64,000 bases of DNA from assembly GCA_934047225.1 (NCBI GenBank), contig OW204012.1, positions 14,012,001 to 14,076,000 on the forward strand, written 5' to 3'. The position numbers were made by a program, and so were the translations under genes. Under the pieces are notes generated by a model. That model ran no database searches, had not been told where the DNA came from, and was given only the letters and a program-made list of their open reading frames with translations. This document shows positions 20,757 to 31,322 of this stretch, one piece after another (position 1 is the first letter of the stretch; every line of letters begins with the position of its first letter). This DNA comes from Ypsolopha sequella. Its lineage: Eukaryota > Arthropoda > Insecta > Lepidoptera > Ypsolophidae.

Positions 20757-22906
20757 TTAGTAGCATCCGCAACCACCAACCGAGGAGTATCCAGTATTGA
20801 TGACGTTAGCGCCACACAGGTTGTTGCTGCCATAACCAGCAAAACCATTGTTGAGTACAGCACCAGACAACACGTTGCCTGACAGACCAGAGATACCTTT
20901 TTCGCAACCAGCTGAGATAATACCAACACCAGGAGCAGAGTTGTAGACAACTGAACCCTGACCACCACTGGGCAGAGTACCCTCCACTGCGACAGCACCG
21001 ATGAATGGCAAGGCTCCAACAATTCCAACTTGTCCCAGGATCTCGAGATTTTCAGCGATCACACTGAGTCCGTTGGGGGTGGTGTAAGATCCACTGACAA
21101 CACTCAACGGACCACTTTGTGTTCCATAGCCCGATGAGGAGACAGCGGAGCCACAGCCATAGTTTGATCCATAGTTAAGTCCGGAGTAACCAGAGCCCTG
21201 ACCACATCCACAAGGAGCGAAGCCAGGACCCTGAGACAGGTAGTTGTTGCCGCATAGTCCATAGACTGCCTTGAAACAAAAAAAGGAGAGAAAATGAATA
21301 AAAAGGAGCACACAAAAAAAGGATACATTCATAAGGTCATCCTAGAAAGGAGGTAGGCATGTATTTATATATGTAACCTTATTAGTATGTAGTATATAGG
21401 ATGGGATTTTGAACATTGTTCCTGGTCCCTGGCCGGGTCTCCGGTGTGGATTCGGGTGGTTGATTGGATTTCACCTTGTATAATATAATATCTTACCTAT
21501 AATTTTAATCGTATATATATTGTTACATAGTTCATGTACTTTATTATTTTATTACATATATTTTTTGTTATAAGATTAATTTTTGACTTGTGAAACGTGT
21601 ATTTTATATACCTACTTTGCAAAATAAACTATTTGAATTTGAATTTGAAATAAAAAGCATTACCCTCGTTTTGCTTTTGCTTTATTCAGAAATAATGGTC
21701 ATTTAAAGATTTTTGGAATTTACCTTTGATTAATTTACTTTTCTACTGTTAGAAATTATAAGTTACATAGCAAATAATAAATCCTAGCGATGAAGGCCTA
21801 AAGATGTCACGAATGATTGTTTAAAAGAAAAAAAAACCGGACAAGTGCGAGTCAGACTCGCGTACCTAGGGTTCCCTATTGTGGATGATAAATTTCATTT
21901 TGTCATTTTTTTTTTCGTGAATTTCTCAACCGCTTTATTTTTCCTGTAATCTTTACGTAAACACATATTACCATGATTTTTTTCATATTTTTTGGTCCAC
22001 CAGTTTTGGAGATATGGGCGCGCGCAGAAGCGCGCGTTGCATGAAAAGTACATTCGAGGAAAAAATTCCATGATTCGATAAGTTTAATAATAAATAAATA
22101 ATGAAATAGGTAGGTACAACAAGTACACCTTCCCACTTATAGTAAACATTTAATAATCAACCGTTGATATTATTGTTTCCTTGACTGTACCTGCGCAAGC
22201 TAGCACTCGTAACTCAATCAGAGGCGACTAAAAGATTGGCGCGCACTATAACTTATTATGATACACTGTGGCAGCATTATCTTTTTCCACGCGGATGAAG
22301 TCGCGGGTAGCAGCTAAGTTCTGAATAAAAGCCAATCAAAAGCCGAAGGAGTGAAATAGCCTGCAAAAGTGGCATGTCGAAGAAGTAAAAGTGGAGATAA
22401 ATTTTTCTGGGTCACGAGAATTAATGAATAGAGGCTATGCGAATTTCATTTTTGTCACTGTCACTTCCAAGCGAAAAATCGCGCAGTGCGAGAGGGGCGG
22501 ATTCAGGGCAAAAGGGAAAAAAGTTGGTTTTATATTTTTATTAAAAAAACTAAAATAGTTAGCAAAATTTCAAATATCAAATCTCTAGATATTGTTGAAA
22601 CACACCTAATAAAATATGTTTGAGTTCTGTATATGGTTCCTATTTGTCAAACGAGGAGAAAAAGTGTGTTTGAAGACCTCATTTCAACAATTATTTCTAT
22701 CGAGGAAAATTTATCCAAACATGTTTTCCAATTTCAAAACCCTAGATTATATAGTCAAAATGCATATACCAGAAACTTATTGAAATTTTCCGTGTATTTC
22801 ATGAAATACACAGAAAAGAAACACCCGTATTTTTTTCGCATATCGCCTAACTCACCTGCACAAAAAGTACCGAAGCAAAAAGGGAGGAGAGGACCTTTGA
22901 CACCAT
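20757..22906 (-). CDS. Chorion class B protein B2 (two exons)
   Basis: Eggshell structural protein of 187 residues. Exon 1 is 22856-22906 (MVSKVLSSLFASVLFVQ) with donor GTGAG. Exon 2 is 20757-21269, starting A-V-Y-G-L-C-G. The intron of 1586 bp carries LINE delta, gamma, MITE and beta repeats. The mature protein is almost the same as B1: left arm CGCGQGSGYSG, class B central domain with PNGLSV.AENLEILG and GAVAVEGTLPSGGQGS, right arm ending GGCGCY. Differences from B1 include E-K-G-I for Q-G-L in the right arm and altered last residues. B2 is divergent to A3. The 1025 bp between the start codons is about twice the B1/A2 distance because of an insertion. TATA is at 22956-22963. Confidence 0.93.
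21395..21655 (+). mobile_element. 3' fragment of non-LTR element family delta, B2 intron
   Basis: Plus-strand 3'UTR ending GCAAAATAAACTATTTGAAT with TTTGAATT tail units. Same family as 2655-2960 (-) and 46260-46397 (+). Confidence 0.75.
21828..22252. repeat. Gamma repeat joined to a partial MITE, B2 intron
   Basis: Starts CCGGACAAGTGCGAGTCAGA. From 22016 it is an inverted, internally deleted copy of the 1763-2352 MITE, ending GATTGGCGCGCACTATA at about 22248. Confidence 0.7.
22400..22850. repeat. Interspersed repeat family beta, B2 intron
   Basis: Closely matches 58470-58885, including GCAAAATTTCAAATATCAAA and TTCCGTGTATTTCATGAAAT. It ends near the exon 1 donor. Confidence 0.75.
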
Positions 22907-23931
22907 TTTAATTGCGTTGTTGAACAAGAAATAAATATCTAATACTGCAGCCTAGTTTATATAGGAACCTACATTACTTTATCTGTAAATTATGAAATCC
23001 ATTTTGTAACTTTAAGGCTGTGTATAGATTATTAATAAGTTTTTGTTATGTTATCAATGTATGTCAGCATCAACACCTCCAAATGTAATTATTACAAATG
23101 TAAACCTATGAACAAAATTTTGATTTCTTCGTGATGACGTGAATGTCTAAATTATTTACTAATAATGATGATTATGAGTAAATAATTTAGACCTTTGACA
23201 ATACAATTTTTGATCTGCTTATAACCTTCTAATATTTTTCAGGTGGTAGAGCTGATGCCGGGCTCGACTGTGGAGGTACCACCATCTTACTTGGAGACAC
23301 CCTCGAATTAATTCGGGGGAGAGTAAGAGGACAGCTCACAGGCAAAAAAACTAGAAGGCCTACCATGCCTGGGACCGATGGATGGCGATATATTCATTCT
23401 TAACAGCCGGGCCTTATATGGAACAGACTGATGACAGGCAGCGGCGTCATTGGTGCGAGGTTTCCGGCACCGCGCTCACCAACCCGCCTGCCCAGCGTGT
23501 GTGATTATGGGCAATTCTTCCAGGATGACCGCCGGGAGTGGCAAAGTCCTGGAAAGGCTTATGTCCAGTAGTGGACGAACTAGGCTGATGGATGGATGGA
23601 TGAATTAAATAATTAATTAAGTAAATAATTTCAAAATAATTATAACATGATTTTTTGAAAATACGCTTTAAAAGACACCTTTACAGATTAAATATTTTCT
23701 ACATGGTCCGTCCCATGTTACCATTACCAAATTAACTTGCCCATTTAACAACAAAACAGGCAAAGATATTGCAAAAATCCTTGTTCATGTTCATTATCAC
23801 ACGTTTGTTTACAGGTTCATAGCAAAATTTCTCATCATAGTTTCAAAACTTTCAACTAATTCAAATCATATAAATACCCATTATGTGGTGTAAACATCAT
23901 TCTTGATTCAACATTCGAAGAACATAGCAAA
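22907..23931. promoter_or_regulatory. Bidirectional promoter B2/A3, interrupted
   Basis: The B2 TATA (reverse) is at 22956-22963 and the A3 TATAAATA at 23869-23876. An ACGTGA hexamer (TCACGT on minus, a known silkmoth chorion promoter motif) is at 23137-23142. The conserved ATCACACGTTTGTTTACA block is at 23796-23818. About 450 bp of unrelated DNA (23160-23610) splits the region relative to the B1/A2 and B3/A4 promoters. Confidence 0.8.
23245..23606 (+). mobile_element. Non-LTR-like 3' fragment in the B2/A3 promoter
   Basis: Ends with GGCTTATGTCCAGTAGTGGA, then ACTAGGCTGATGGATGGATG. This is the 3' tail style with GATG repeats common in lepidopteran RTE-like elements (family from general knowledge). 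No complete ORF. It is flanked by AT-rich TAAATAATT sequence. Confidence 0.6.
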
Positions 23932-25502
23932 ATGGCCAAGTTCGCTTTCCTTATTGTCTGCGCCCAAGCACTGCTTATTCAGGTAAATAGAATATACCTA
24001 AAGAAGGAAAAAACAACAAATTTTAAGGACGCTTATACTAAGAACGGTTATAAATAAATTATGCTGGAGACTTCCCTGGTATTTAAATTAAATTTTATAG
24101 TATTTTTAAAATCTGAATTTTGATACATTTACAACTTACAATGCTGACGGTACTAAAATAATAAAATAAAATTAGAGTAACGATAGTTTGCCCAGATGAT
24201 GTTTTACGCTTTTGTGAACAAAAGAAACAGTAAGAATAAAAACCGGCCAAGTGCGAGTAGGACTCGTGCACGAAGGGTTCCGTACCATTATCTATAATGA
24301 TACAGATCGCGCCAAACTTCTAGTACGCTCGGAAGTTGCTCTTCCCAAGAACGGCTAATACACTTTGTTCCTGCTGATGCGAATCGCCCCGTGGTTAAAA
24401 GGGGACTAAAAGTTTGGCACGATCTGTACTCATTAACTTGTAAAGCCTTCTTAGCTGTGATAGTTTTCCTTTTAATTTGTTTATGTATACTATTGCCGTG
24501 ATTTTTTTCACGTCTCTAAATACAACCGTTGCGCCAGCAGGGGGGGGACATACTTGACTCTAAAAAAAATTAACACTTTTAAGTTTAATATTTCGCAAAC
24601 GGAACCCTGGATCGAAAAATGTTCTTCCCACACCCCCAATATTTTTTAATTACCTATCCAACGACACCTTACACTAGGAGATAGAGGAGAAAAAAAAATC
24701 ATCCCCACTTTACGCGTAGGGGAGGTACCCTAAAAAAAAACCTTTTCAAAATTTTACTGTACCACTTTATTGGCGTGATAAATATGTATACCCATGCCAA
24801 ATTACAGCTTTCTAGTACTAATAGTCTCTAAAATAAGCCGCGGAAAGACAGACAGACAGCAGATGGACATGGCGAAACTATAAGGGTTCCTTGTTGTTGA
24901 CTACGGAACCCTAAAAAGTCATGAAATAAATGTAATCCAGTGTTCTACCTTCCATGAGGTCCGCTGACTGATCAATCTTCGAATCACCACTCCCAACTAT
25001 TGATAAAACATAGCTAACGTATCTTTAGTTTCCAGGAATACATTAAACACCCTCATTAAAATAACATTATTTAAATAATTTCGCCAGCTAAAACATGTTT
25101 TTCCCATAGAATGTGTTCAGCGCATGTCTGCAAGCAGCTGCTCCAGCCGTCAACCTGGGAAACATTGGCGGCTACTCTGGATCTGGCTGTGGTTGTGGGG
25201 CCTCTGTCTTGAACAACGCTGGCTACAACAACGTTGGTATCAACAATATTGGTTACAACAACGCTGCTCTTAACTCTGGATACGGCAGCTACGCTGGCTA
25301 CGGCAGTTCTTCTGGTTACGGTGGTTCAGGCACTGGACAAATCGACGCCATTGGTGAATTGGATGTCGTCGGCAACAGCAATGTAAACGGCCACCTGCCA
25401 GTATACGGTCTGGTGCAGTTCAACGGTAACCTCCCAGCTTGTGGTACCGTTACTGTCATCGGTGAAACTCCCAGCATCTGCGACTGCGGCTGCAACTACT
25501 AA
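23932..25502 (+). CDS. Chorion class A protein A3 (two exons)
   Basis: Eggshell structural protein of 147 residues. Exon 1 is 23932-23982 (MAKFAFLIVCAQALLIQ, donor GTAAAT). Exon 2 is 25110-25502 after CCATAG, starting N-V-F-S-A-C-L-Q. The intron is 1127 bp, about 680 bp of it a gamma repeat. The chain has GCGCG, two NNVG/NNIG units, a GYGSYAGYGSSSGYGG run, the class A central domain (IDAIGELDVVG, then GHLPVYGLVQF and NGNLPACGTVTVIG) and the tail CDCGCNY. Compared with A1 it differs mainly in the first half of the central domain. The UTR resembles A2, with no canonical poly(A) signal in the first 60 bases. It should be co-expressed with B2 unless the promoter insertion has altered that. Confidence 0.93.
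24238..24916. repeat. Complete family gamma copy, A3 intron
   Basis: Both termini are present: CCGGCCAAGTGCGAGTAGGA at the left and ACGGAACCCTAAAAA at the right. A small MITE is nested at 24311-24430. Confidence 0.8.
24311..24430. mobile_element. Small nested MITE
   Basis: About 118 bp, with inverted ends starting ACAGATCGCGCCAAACTTCT and its near reverse complement AGTTTGGCACGATCTGT. One end of a relative is at 10931. Confidence 0.65.
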
Positions 25503-25704
25503 AAGTCAGATTCATTAATTAAGTATATAAAACAAAATATATTTTTGCAATTGATTTTCTTGTTTTTGTTATATTTATATATCATACTATATATCACTTT
25601 ATAAATCATTATGTCACCAAATCAAAGTCACCCTCTTACACACCCTTTCACACCCTCTCCCTCACCCTCACACTTATCATATTTTCTACATACACATTAA
25701 ATAA

Positions 25705-26100
25705 TTTTCAATGCATGTGCTCGTAAAGCCCCTCTTTTTATGCATCAAAACCGAACAAAAAGTCGATTATTTTGCCCTAGGGCTTTATTATTATTTTTTT
25801 TTTTTTATTTATTTACAATGGTTGGCTAACCTGCAGACTTTCCTGTGTACCATAGATGTTATACTTTTTTTTCCACTGTTTAACGGCTCTGGATATAGTC
25901 CTTTTGAGCCAATTATAATTTAAAGTTCACAAGATTATATTTGTTTTCATTTCCTCACACCATGCATTGAAAAACGTAGTATGATACCCGGGCGTAAAAG
26001 CAATAAATTACTCGGATACGTTTAAAACACTCGCTACGCTCGTGTTTTATGTCGTCCTCGTAATTTATTCCTTTGCGCCCTTCTAGCATAAACTACTATA
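25705..26100 (+). repeat. Interspersed repeat family alpha, copy 2
   Basis: About 395 bp with the same ends as the copy at 1104-1494. It again lies just downstream of a class A gene (about 200 bp after the A3 stop). Confidence 0.85.
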
Positions 26101-26589
26101 AAATCACTGTAATCATAACAATCTGTTAAACTGATCTATAGTCAATACGATTACAAATGTAGTTCTATAAAGCCCCCGCGGTTCAGGCTCAACCTAGTTT
26201 TGGGGACCACTGACAATGATCTTCCACCACTGATAATGTACTGAACTTTAATTAAGGCGAATGGATACGCCAACTGCAATTAGGACCTGTCTTTGAAGGC
26301 CTACTCCTCCCACACGGGTGGTCCAAAAACTTTCATAAATATATATGATAGGCATTATAGAGTCAAAAATAAATTTTAAGTTTCATAAACTATTTTTCTA
26401 TTGTAAGTTTTGACAAAAAAATCGAAAGTCATCAAAAGTGTCACATGATTAACACAAGAATTCTCTTACTCCTTCCAAACGCCTAAAGCGATTTTAATCA
26501 TTATTTCACCAAATTATAGGAAATTTATAGATCTAAAAAATTTAAGTTCAAAAATTTTTTTTCGTTCATGGCGTCCATGTGAAAAGTAT
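26101..26589. other. AT-rich spacer
   Basis: Nothing recognised. Confidence 0.4.
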
Positions 26590-26813
26590 TATTTTCTACT
26601 ATTTTGCGCTAGCCGGAGACGCAGTGGTTGTCGTAACAGCCACTTTTCAAGGCACGCTGAAATAAACATTATTTCAATGACGTTTCCGTTGATATTTGTA
26701 CCGACACACATCGAGTTGCTTATTTAGCGTGGTCATACGCCTTATGTTAAAGATCTAATGTAATTTTCTTTTTGGTAAATAAACTTATTCTATTCTATTC
26801 TGTTAATGATAAT
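26590..26813. repeat. Family zeta block and LINE tail
   Basis: The zeta block is at 26590-26725. A TAAATAAACTTATTCTATTC tail (microsatellite-type LINE 3' end) runs to the BEL insertion point at 26814. Confidence 0.6.
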
Positions 26814-27226
26814 TGTAGCCGCTGGCTACAGGATGCAGAGCTGATGGAATTTGAATGGGAGAGTAGACAGGATAAGAAAAAGATTGTGGGTGAACTAACC
26901 TGTTTTGGATGGGCTGGTATGTGCTGCGTGGCGCCTCTTCTTGGTGGGCTAGTTGAGCTGGCGTCTGTGCAGGAATGTGCAGGATTGTCTTGGTTGTAGT
27001 GATGTACACAGCACTTGTAATTACACTACACTTTAGGTACGCGATAATTGTTTGTGCTGACGCGAATGTCTATTGTTTAGAGCTGTCGGCTGCGCGGGCG
27101 CGCGCGCGTGCGCCTAGAGAGGCTCGTCGATCCGAACAGACCGAACGAGCGCCCGCGCGCGCCTCGACCGGCGCGCGGCGGGGGGGGGGTCATCCCCGCC
27201 TGCGGGTGCGAATCATGCGTCACGGT

Positions 27227-27889
27227 CTAGCGTGAACATCCTGGGGGGGCCGGGGCTGCGGCTCCATGGGCTGTGTCCAGATCCACAACCTGGACCACTC
27301 CATCCCTGCCAGGCATTGTGCGGAGAATTCTCCCCAACTTCCATTGGAGCGGAGGCAAGTCATCCTCTTTGATGAGGACCAGTTCACCCACTTGAGGAGG
27401 GGAGGAAGGGGAGAGCTGATTGGGGCGGGTTTGCAGGGTATGGAGGTAGGATCTGGACCAGAGAATCCAAAAGCGCTGAGAGAGCGCTTGAATGAGTTGA
27501 AACCGTTTAAGAGCAGATATGGGTCTGTCGTCAAAAGACTGCTCAGGTAGAGCGGTGAGCGGACGACCAATAATGAAATGTCCGGCCGTGAGAGGTTCAA
27601 AGTCCGTAGGGTCGGATGAAATCGGGCAGACGGTTCTTGAGTTGAGTATTATTTCGTGCAGAGCGCCGAACCAAGTTATGTGCTGATTCGCGAGCTTGTG
27701 AGTGATTGCATCATAGTTTGTGCCGCAGTCTGAGCGAATGAGAACTGGAGTACCGCGACGTGAGATAAAACCTAACAGGGCTCGTGCTGAGTGAAATTGA
27801 CCATGTACGTCTGCTATTATTGGTGTGTTAGTGACGTTCACTACACGTTGTGCGGAGTTACAAGAATTCTCTGTTGGAGCTGGAGTCAT
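27227..27889 (-). pseudogene. BEL/Pao integrase C-terminal remnant
   Basis: It reads part of the integrase core (FHSARALLGFISRRG, then LIRSDCGTNY, where the second catalytic Asp is kept but the usual N of SDNG is C), then jumps to the GHFIIGRPLTALPE block and the DUF5641-like C terminus (PPQVGELVLIKEDDLPP, WKLGRI). The segment with the catalytic Glu is missing through an internal deletion, so it cannot be an active integrase. The frame runs into the 3' LTR. It belongs to the element at 26814-29636 and is more distantly related to the intact BEL at 38414-45568. Confidence 0.8.
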
Positions 27890-28110
27890 TGAGTGAAAAT
27901 GAACTGAGTGTGTATGTGATGAGTGTGTGTGTGATGACTGAGTGCTGGTTTCATAGAGTGAAAATGAGCTGAATGTGTATCTGATGAGTGAATGTGTGAG
28001 TGAAAATGAGCTGAGTGTGTCTATATGTGCTGATTGAATGTGTGAGTGAAAATGAGCTGAGTGTGTATGTGCTGATTGAATGTGTGATGAGTGTGACTAT
28101 ATGTGAAAAT
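27890..28110. repeat. Degenerate GTGAGTGAAAATGAGCTGA repeats inside BEL
   Basis: About six imperfect units of 30-50 bp built from GTGTGTATGTG and GAAAATGAGCTGA. Interior of the deleted BEL element. The rest of the interior (28110-29190) has no recognisable coding region. Confidence 0.7.
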
Positions 28111-29947
28111 GAGTTATTAAAAACTTGAGCGCTACCAACTCCAACGTGCGGATAGCTTGTAACTTGCGCGGGCCGAAAAAAAAAACAAAGACTATGTTCA
28201 AACGGAACACGGAAAATAAACACGACAGAGAAAAAAAAAATTTTTTTTTTTAAAAAACAACCTGTATATGAGCCGATACACCAACTTGGAACACCCTATA
28301 TGTGTACCACAAACAACAAGATCAGAGATGAGAAGAGAAAAAAAAAAAATTGTTTACTATATTTGTGCTATACCCGGGTAAAAAAAGCAGACAATAACAC
28401 AAATAAACGGTCCGGCAATATATTACTGCGACGTGAGATTACCGCAACACAAAATATCAAAAAGGGCTGATGACCTGTTCACTTTTATGTTATTTGCCTT
28501 GAAATCACGTGCCGACAATACGCGTTGGCTCTTGTTTACACGAATGTACCTTTACAACAACAACATCAGTCGTCGAAAATTCTATTTATAGAATAAAATA
28601 TCTACCTACTGCTTTGAGAGCGAAAACAAACAAAGAATGTGTTTACCTGGCAGAAATCGGATCTAAATGAGCGTACAATCAAATGATGCAGATCAAGCTT
28701 TGGTAACGTAATAATTCGTAAACGTAAACGTTCGTTACGTAATAACTTATGTATACGTGGGTTTTACGTATGTGCACGAAATAAAGCAAATACTCGCACC
28801 GAAAAAATATCTCGCAAAATCTCGTAAAATTTGGGTTTAATAAAGAAGTATAGTGGACTGTAATAAACAATTGGGCTGAATGAATATACTTATGTTATCT
28901 GAGCTGAATAATAATTACAACCGTGATGAAAATGAGTTATTCTGTAAAGGGGCGTGGGGGGGTCGGTTCTAACCGATAAATGGAATGTTCCAGGCGGCGG
29001 TTCTAATTATCTACCCGCGATAGGTATTCGAAACCACAAAATATTTTTTGCCGGGAAAGGGGGCAAAATATGTAACCGGGTGAAAATGGACTGTAGTAAA
29101 TCGACGGGGGCTGGTTCAGTAGCGGTTTGAAGGGCCAAAATTGTGAAAATGGACTGTAAGGACCAGAATTCGATCCGGCCGAAGGACCAAAAATGTAGCC
29201 GCTGGCTACAGGATGCAGGGCGGATGGAATTTGAGTGGGAGAGCAGACAGGATAAGAAAAAGATTGTGGGTAAACTGACCTTTGTTGGAATGTTGTTCTC
29301 GATGGGACGACAAGAGATGCGGTGACGTGCTGAGCCTTCTTGTTGGCTAGTTGAGCTGGCGTCTGTGCAGGAATGTGCAGGATTGTCTTGGTTGTAGTGA
29401 TGTACACAGCACTTGTAATTACACTACACTTTAGGTACGCGATAATTGTTTGTGCTGACGCGAATGTCTATTGTTTAGAGCTGTCGGCTGCGCGGGCGCG
29501 CGCGCGTGCGCCTAGAGAGGCTCGTCGATCCGAACAGACCGAACGAGCGCCCGCGCGCGCCTCGACCGGCGCGCGGCGGGGGGGGGGTCATCCCCGCCTG
29601 CGGGTGCGAATCATGCGTCACGGTCTAGCGTGAACAATAATGATATTCTTGAGACATGAGCCATCACGAGATCCTATTTTCATGTCAGTCCATCTTCCGT
29701 CACATAGTTACCTCATTCATCAGTAGGGCTTCTTCTTTTATTAGCTTGACGGTCGTCATGTGCGGTCGTTTCTTTAGTTAATTTGTACTAGTTAAATAAT
29801 TTACAATTAATACTTTAAACCTAGTACACGAGTAAGCAAATTATTGTTGACATTCATATGTGTGTCAGTGACACGCACGCGTAAGTGTTATAATATAAGT
29901 GATGACTATGGACTTTTGACTTGTGGATTGTGGACATTGTGATCACT

Positions 29948-31189
29948 ATGTCACATCCGGAAGCAAGCAGCCCGTTCAACCGCAGCATCTTGACCTCAAG
30001 GAGCCCCCCTACGCCCTCCCCGCGCACTACAGATGATGGCGCGCGTACCACTTCAGCCCCTACAGTGATTTCGACACCGGAAATTCAGAATTGGATGACT
30101 TCTATTGAGCAATGTTTAAATGAGGTCTGTACCATAGCTACGGAGGGAAAACTGAACTCAGATCAGAAGCTGAGAATAACCAATTTATGTCGCAAAATAG
30201 CAAGTGGTACGTCCCAGATGGCGGTCCAGTACCAGTCGGCAAAACAAAAAGCTATTACAGCGCATGCCACAATTGAGCACTTATACGAGCAAGCAGACAT
30301 GGTGAAGTGCATTCAAGACCTAAAAGTATCTGTCCAGGACGCATGTAAGCAGCAGTCGACTACTGAACAATTGTCTTTTGCGGACATCATAAAAAAAGGC
30401 AAAGATAAATTTATCAGACCATCCAACTTGAGCTCTGTAGCAATATTTCCAAATGACAAGGAGAAAAGCAGCGAGGACACAAAAGCTCTGGTCCAATCGT
30501 TAGTATGCCCGGAGGAATTGAAGCTTCATGTGCGCAGTGTCCGCAATACGAAAAATGGCGGTGTCATCATCAACACCGAACGGAAAGAAGACATTGAGAA
30601 ATTAAAACAGTCTGAAAAAATCTGTACATCAGGGTTAATTGTTTCCGATATAAGCAAGCGCAAACCAAGGATTATTGTTATTGGTGTCCCGAATAGCTTA
30701 AGTACTAGTGAAGTGGTAGAATGTCTTTACGAGCAAAATTTGGCCGACAAATTCCCGAATACAGAACGTTCGTCCATTATGAGCTCCATCACTGTAAGCC
30801 ACAAATCAGGTAGAAAAGACGGCCCTACATATAATTGTGTCATAGAAGTTACGGCCAATCTCAGAAACATGATAATTTCGCAGAATCGTGTTTTTCTCAA
30901 CTGGACGTCCTGCCCTGTGCGAGACTATACGTATGTGTCCAGGTGTTTCAAGTGCCAGCAGTATGGTCATTCAGCAAAGTACTGTCGTGATACTGACTCG
31001 ACGTGTAGTCACTGTGGTAAACTCGGACATACCATTAAGGAATGCACCAAAAAAACAGAGCCAGAGGTATGTGCAACATGTCAGCGCTTTAAGAAGCCGA
31101 GTAACCATAAAACTGGTGACGAAGATTGCCCCGGACGAAAATATGCCGAAAATAGGTACATAAATTCTACTGATTATAAAGGCGCCTAA
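29948..31189 (+). CDS. LINE ORF1, gag-like nucleic acid-binding protein
   Basis: 413 residues from the ATG at 29948 (M-S-H-P-E-A-S). An upstream TTG in frame is unlikely to be used. The N-terminal third is Ser/Thr/Pro-rich, and a mixed charged middle follows. The C terminus has zinc knuckles: C-F-K-C-Q-Q-Y-G-H-S-A-K-Y-C, then C-S-H-C-G-K-L-G-H-T-I-K-E-C, then a third Cys/His cluster with CATCQRFKK. Such ORF1 proteins coat the element RNA in Jockey-like LINEs. The stop at 31187-31189 is followed within 30 bp by the open frame of ORF2, so ORF2 may be translated by reinitiation or similar (inference). Confidence 0.85.
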   Translation: MSHPEASSPFNRSILTSRSPPTPSPRTTDDGARTTSAPTVISTPEIQNWMTSIEQCLNEVCTIATEGKLNSDQKLRITNLCRKIASGTSQMAVQYQSAKQKAITAHATIEHLYEQADMVKCIQDLKVSVQDACKQQSTTEQLSFADIIKKGKDKFIRPSNLSSVAIFPNDKEKSSEDTKALVQSLVCPEELKLHVRSVRNTKNGGVIINTERKEDIEKLKQSEKICTSGLIVSDISKRKPRIIVIGVPNSLSTSEVVECLYEQNLADKFPNTERSSIMSSITVSHKSGRKDGPTYNCVIEVTANLRNMIISQNRVFLNWTSCPVRDYTYVSRCFKCQQYGHSAKYCRDTDSTCSHCGKLGHTIKECTKKTEPEVCATCQRFKKPSNHKTGDEDCPGRKYAENRYINSTDYKGA

Positions 31190-31322
31190 GAGCGCCAAAG
31201 AAAGGTACACCTAAGTACTTCCTGGTTTATTAGGTAGTTTCATAATCAATATAGGTAATAAACATAAATACCTACGTTTAGGTCTATTAAATGTACGGTC
31301 ACTTAACACGGGCCAGGATGAA

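Larger units (their letters stand above)
26814..29636 (-). mobile_element. Deleted BEL/Pao LTR retrotransposon
   Basis: Minus-strand element with LTRs at 26814-27238 (3' LTR, 425 bp) and 29194-29636 (5' LTR, 443 bp), both TGTTCACGC...GGCTACA when read on minus. It is flanked by the duplicated target ATAAT (26809-26813 and 29637-29641). A primer-binding-like TGGTCCTTCGGCCGGAT lies inside the 5' LTR at 29173-29189. Only about 1.95 kb of interior remains, with the integrase end and no gag, protease or RT. The LTRs match almost fully in one half and diverge with indels in the other. It is non-autonomous. Confidence 0.88.

Noticed and set aside
26975..27235. 86-codon Arg/Ala-rich ORF, repeated at 29373-29633
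   Set aside because: It lies inside the two BEL LTRs and is a by-product of a GC-rich stretch.
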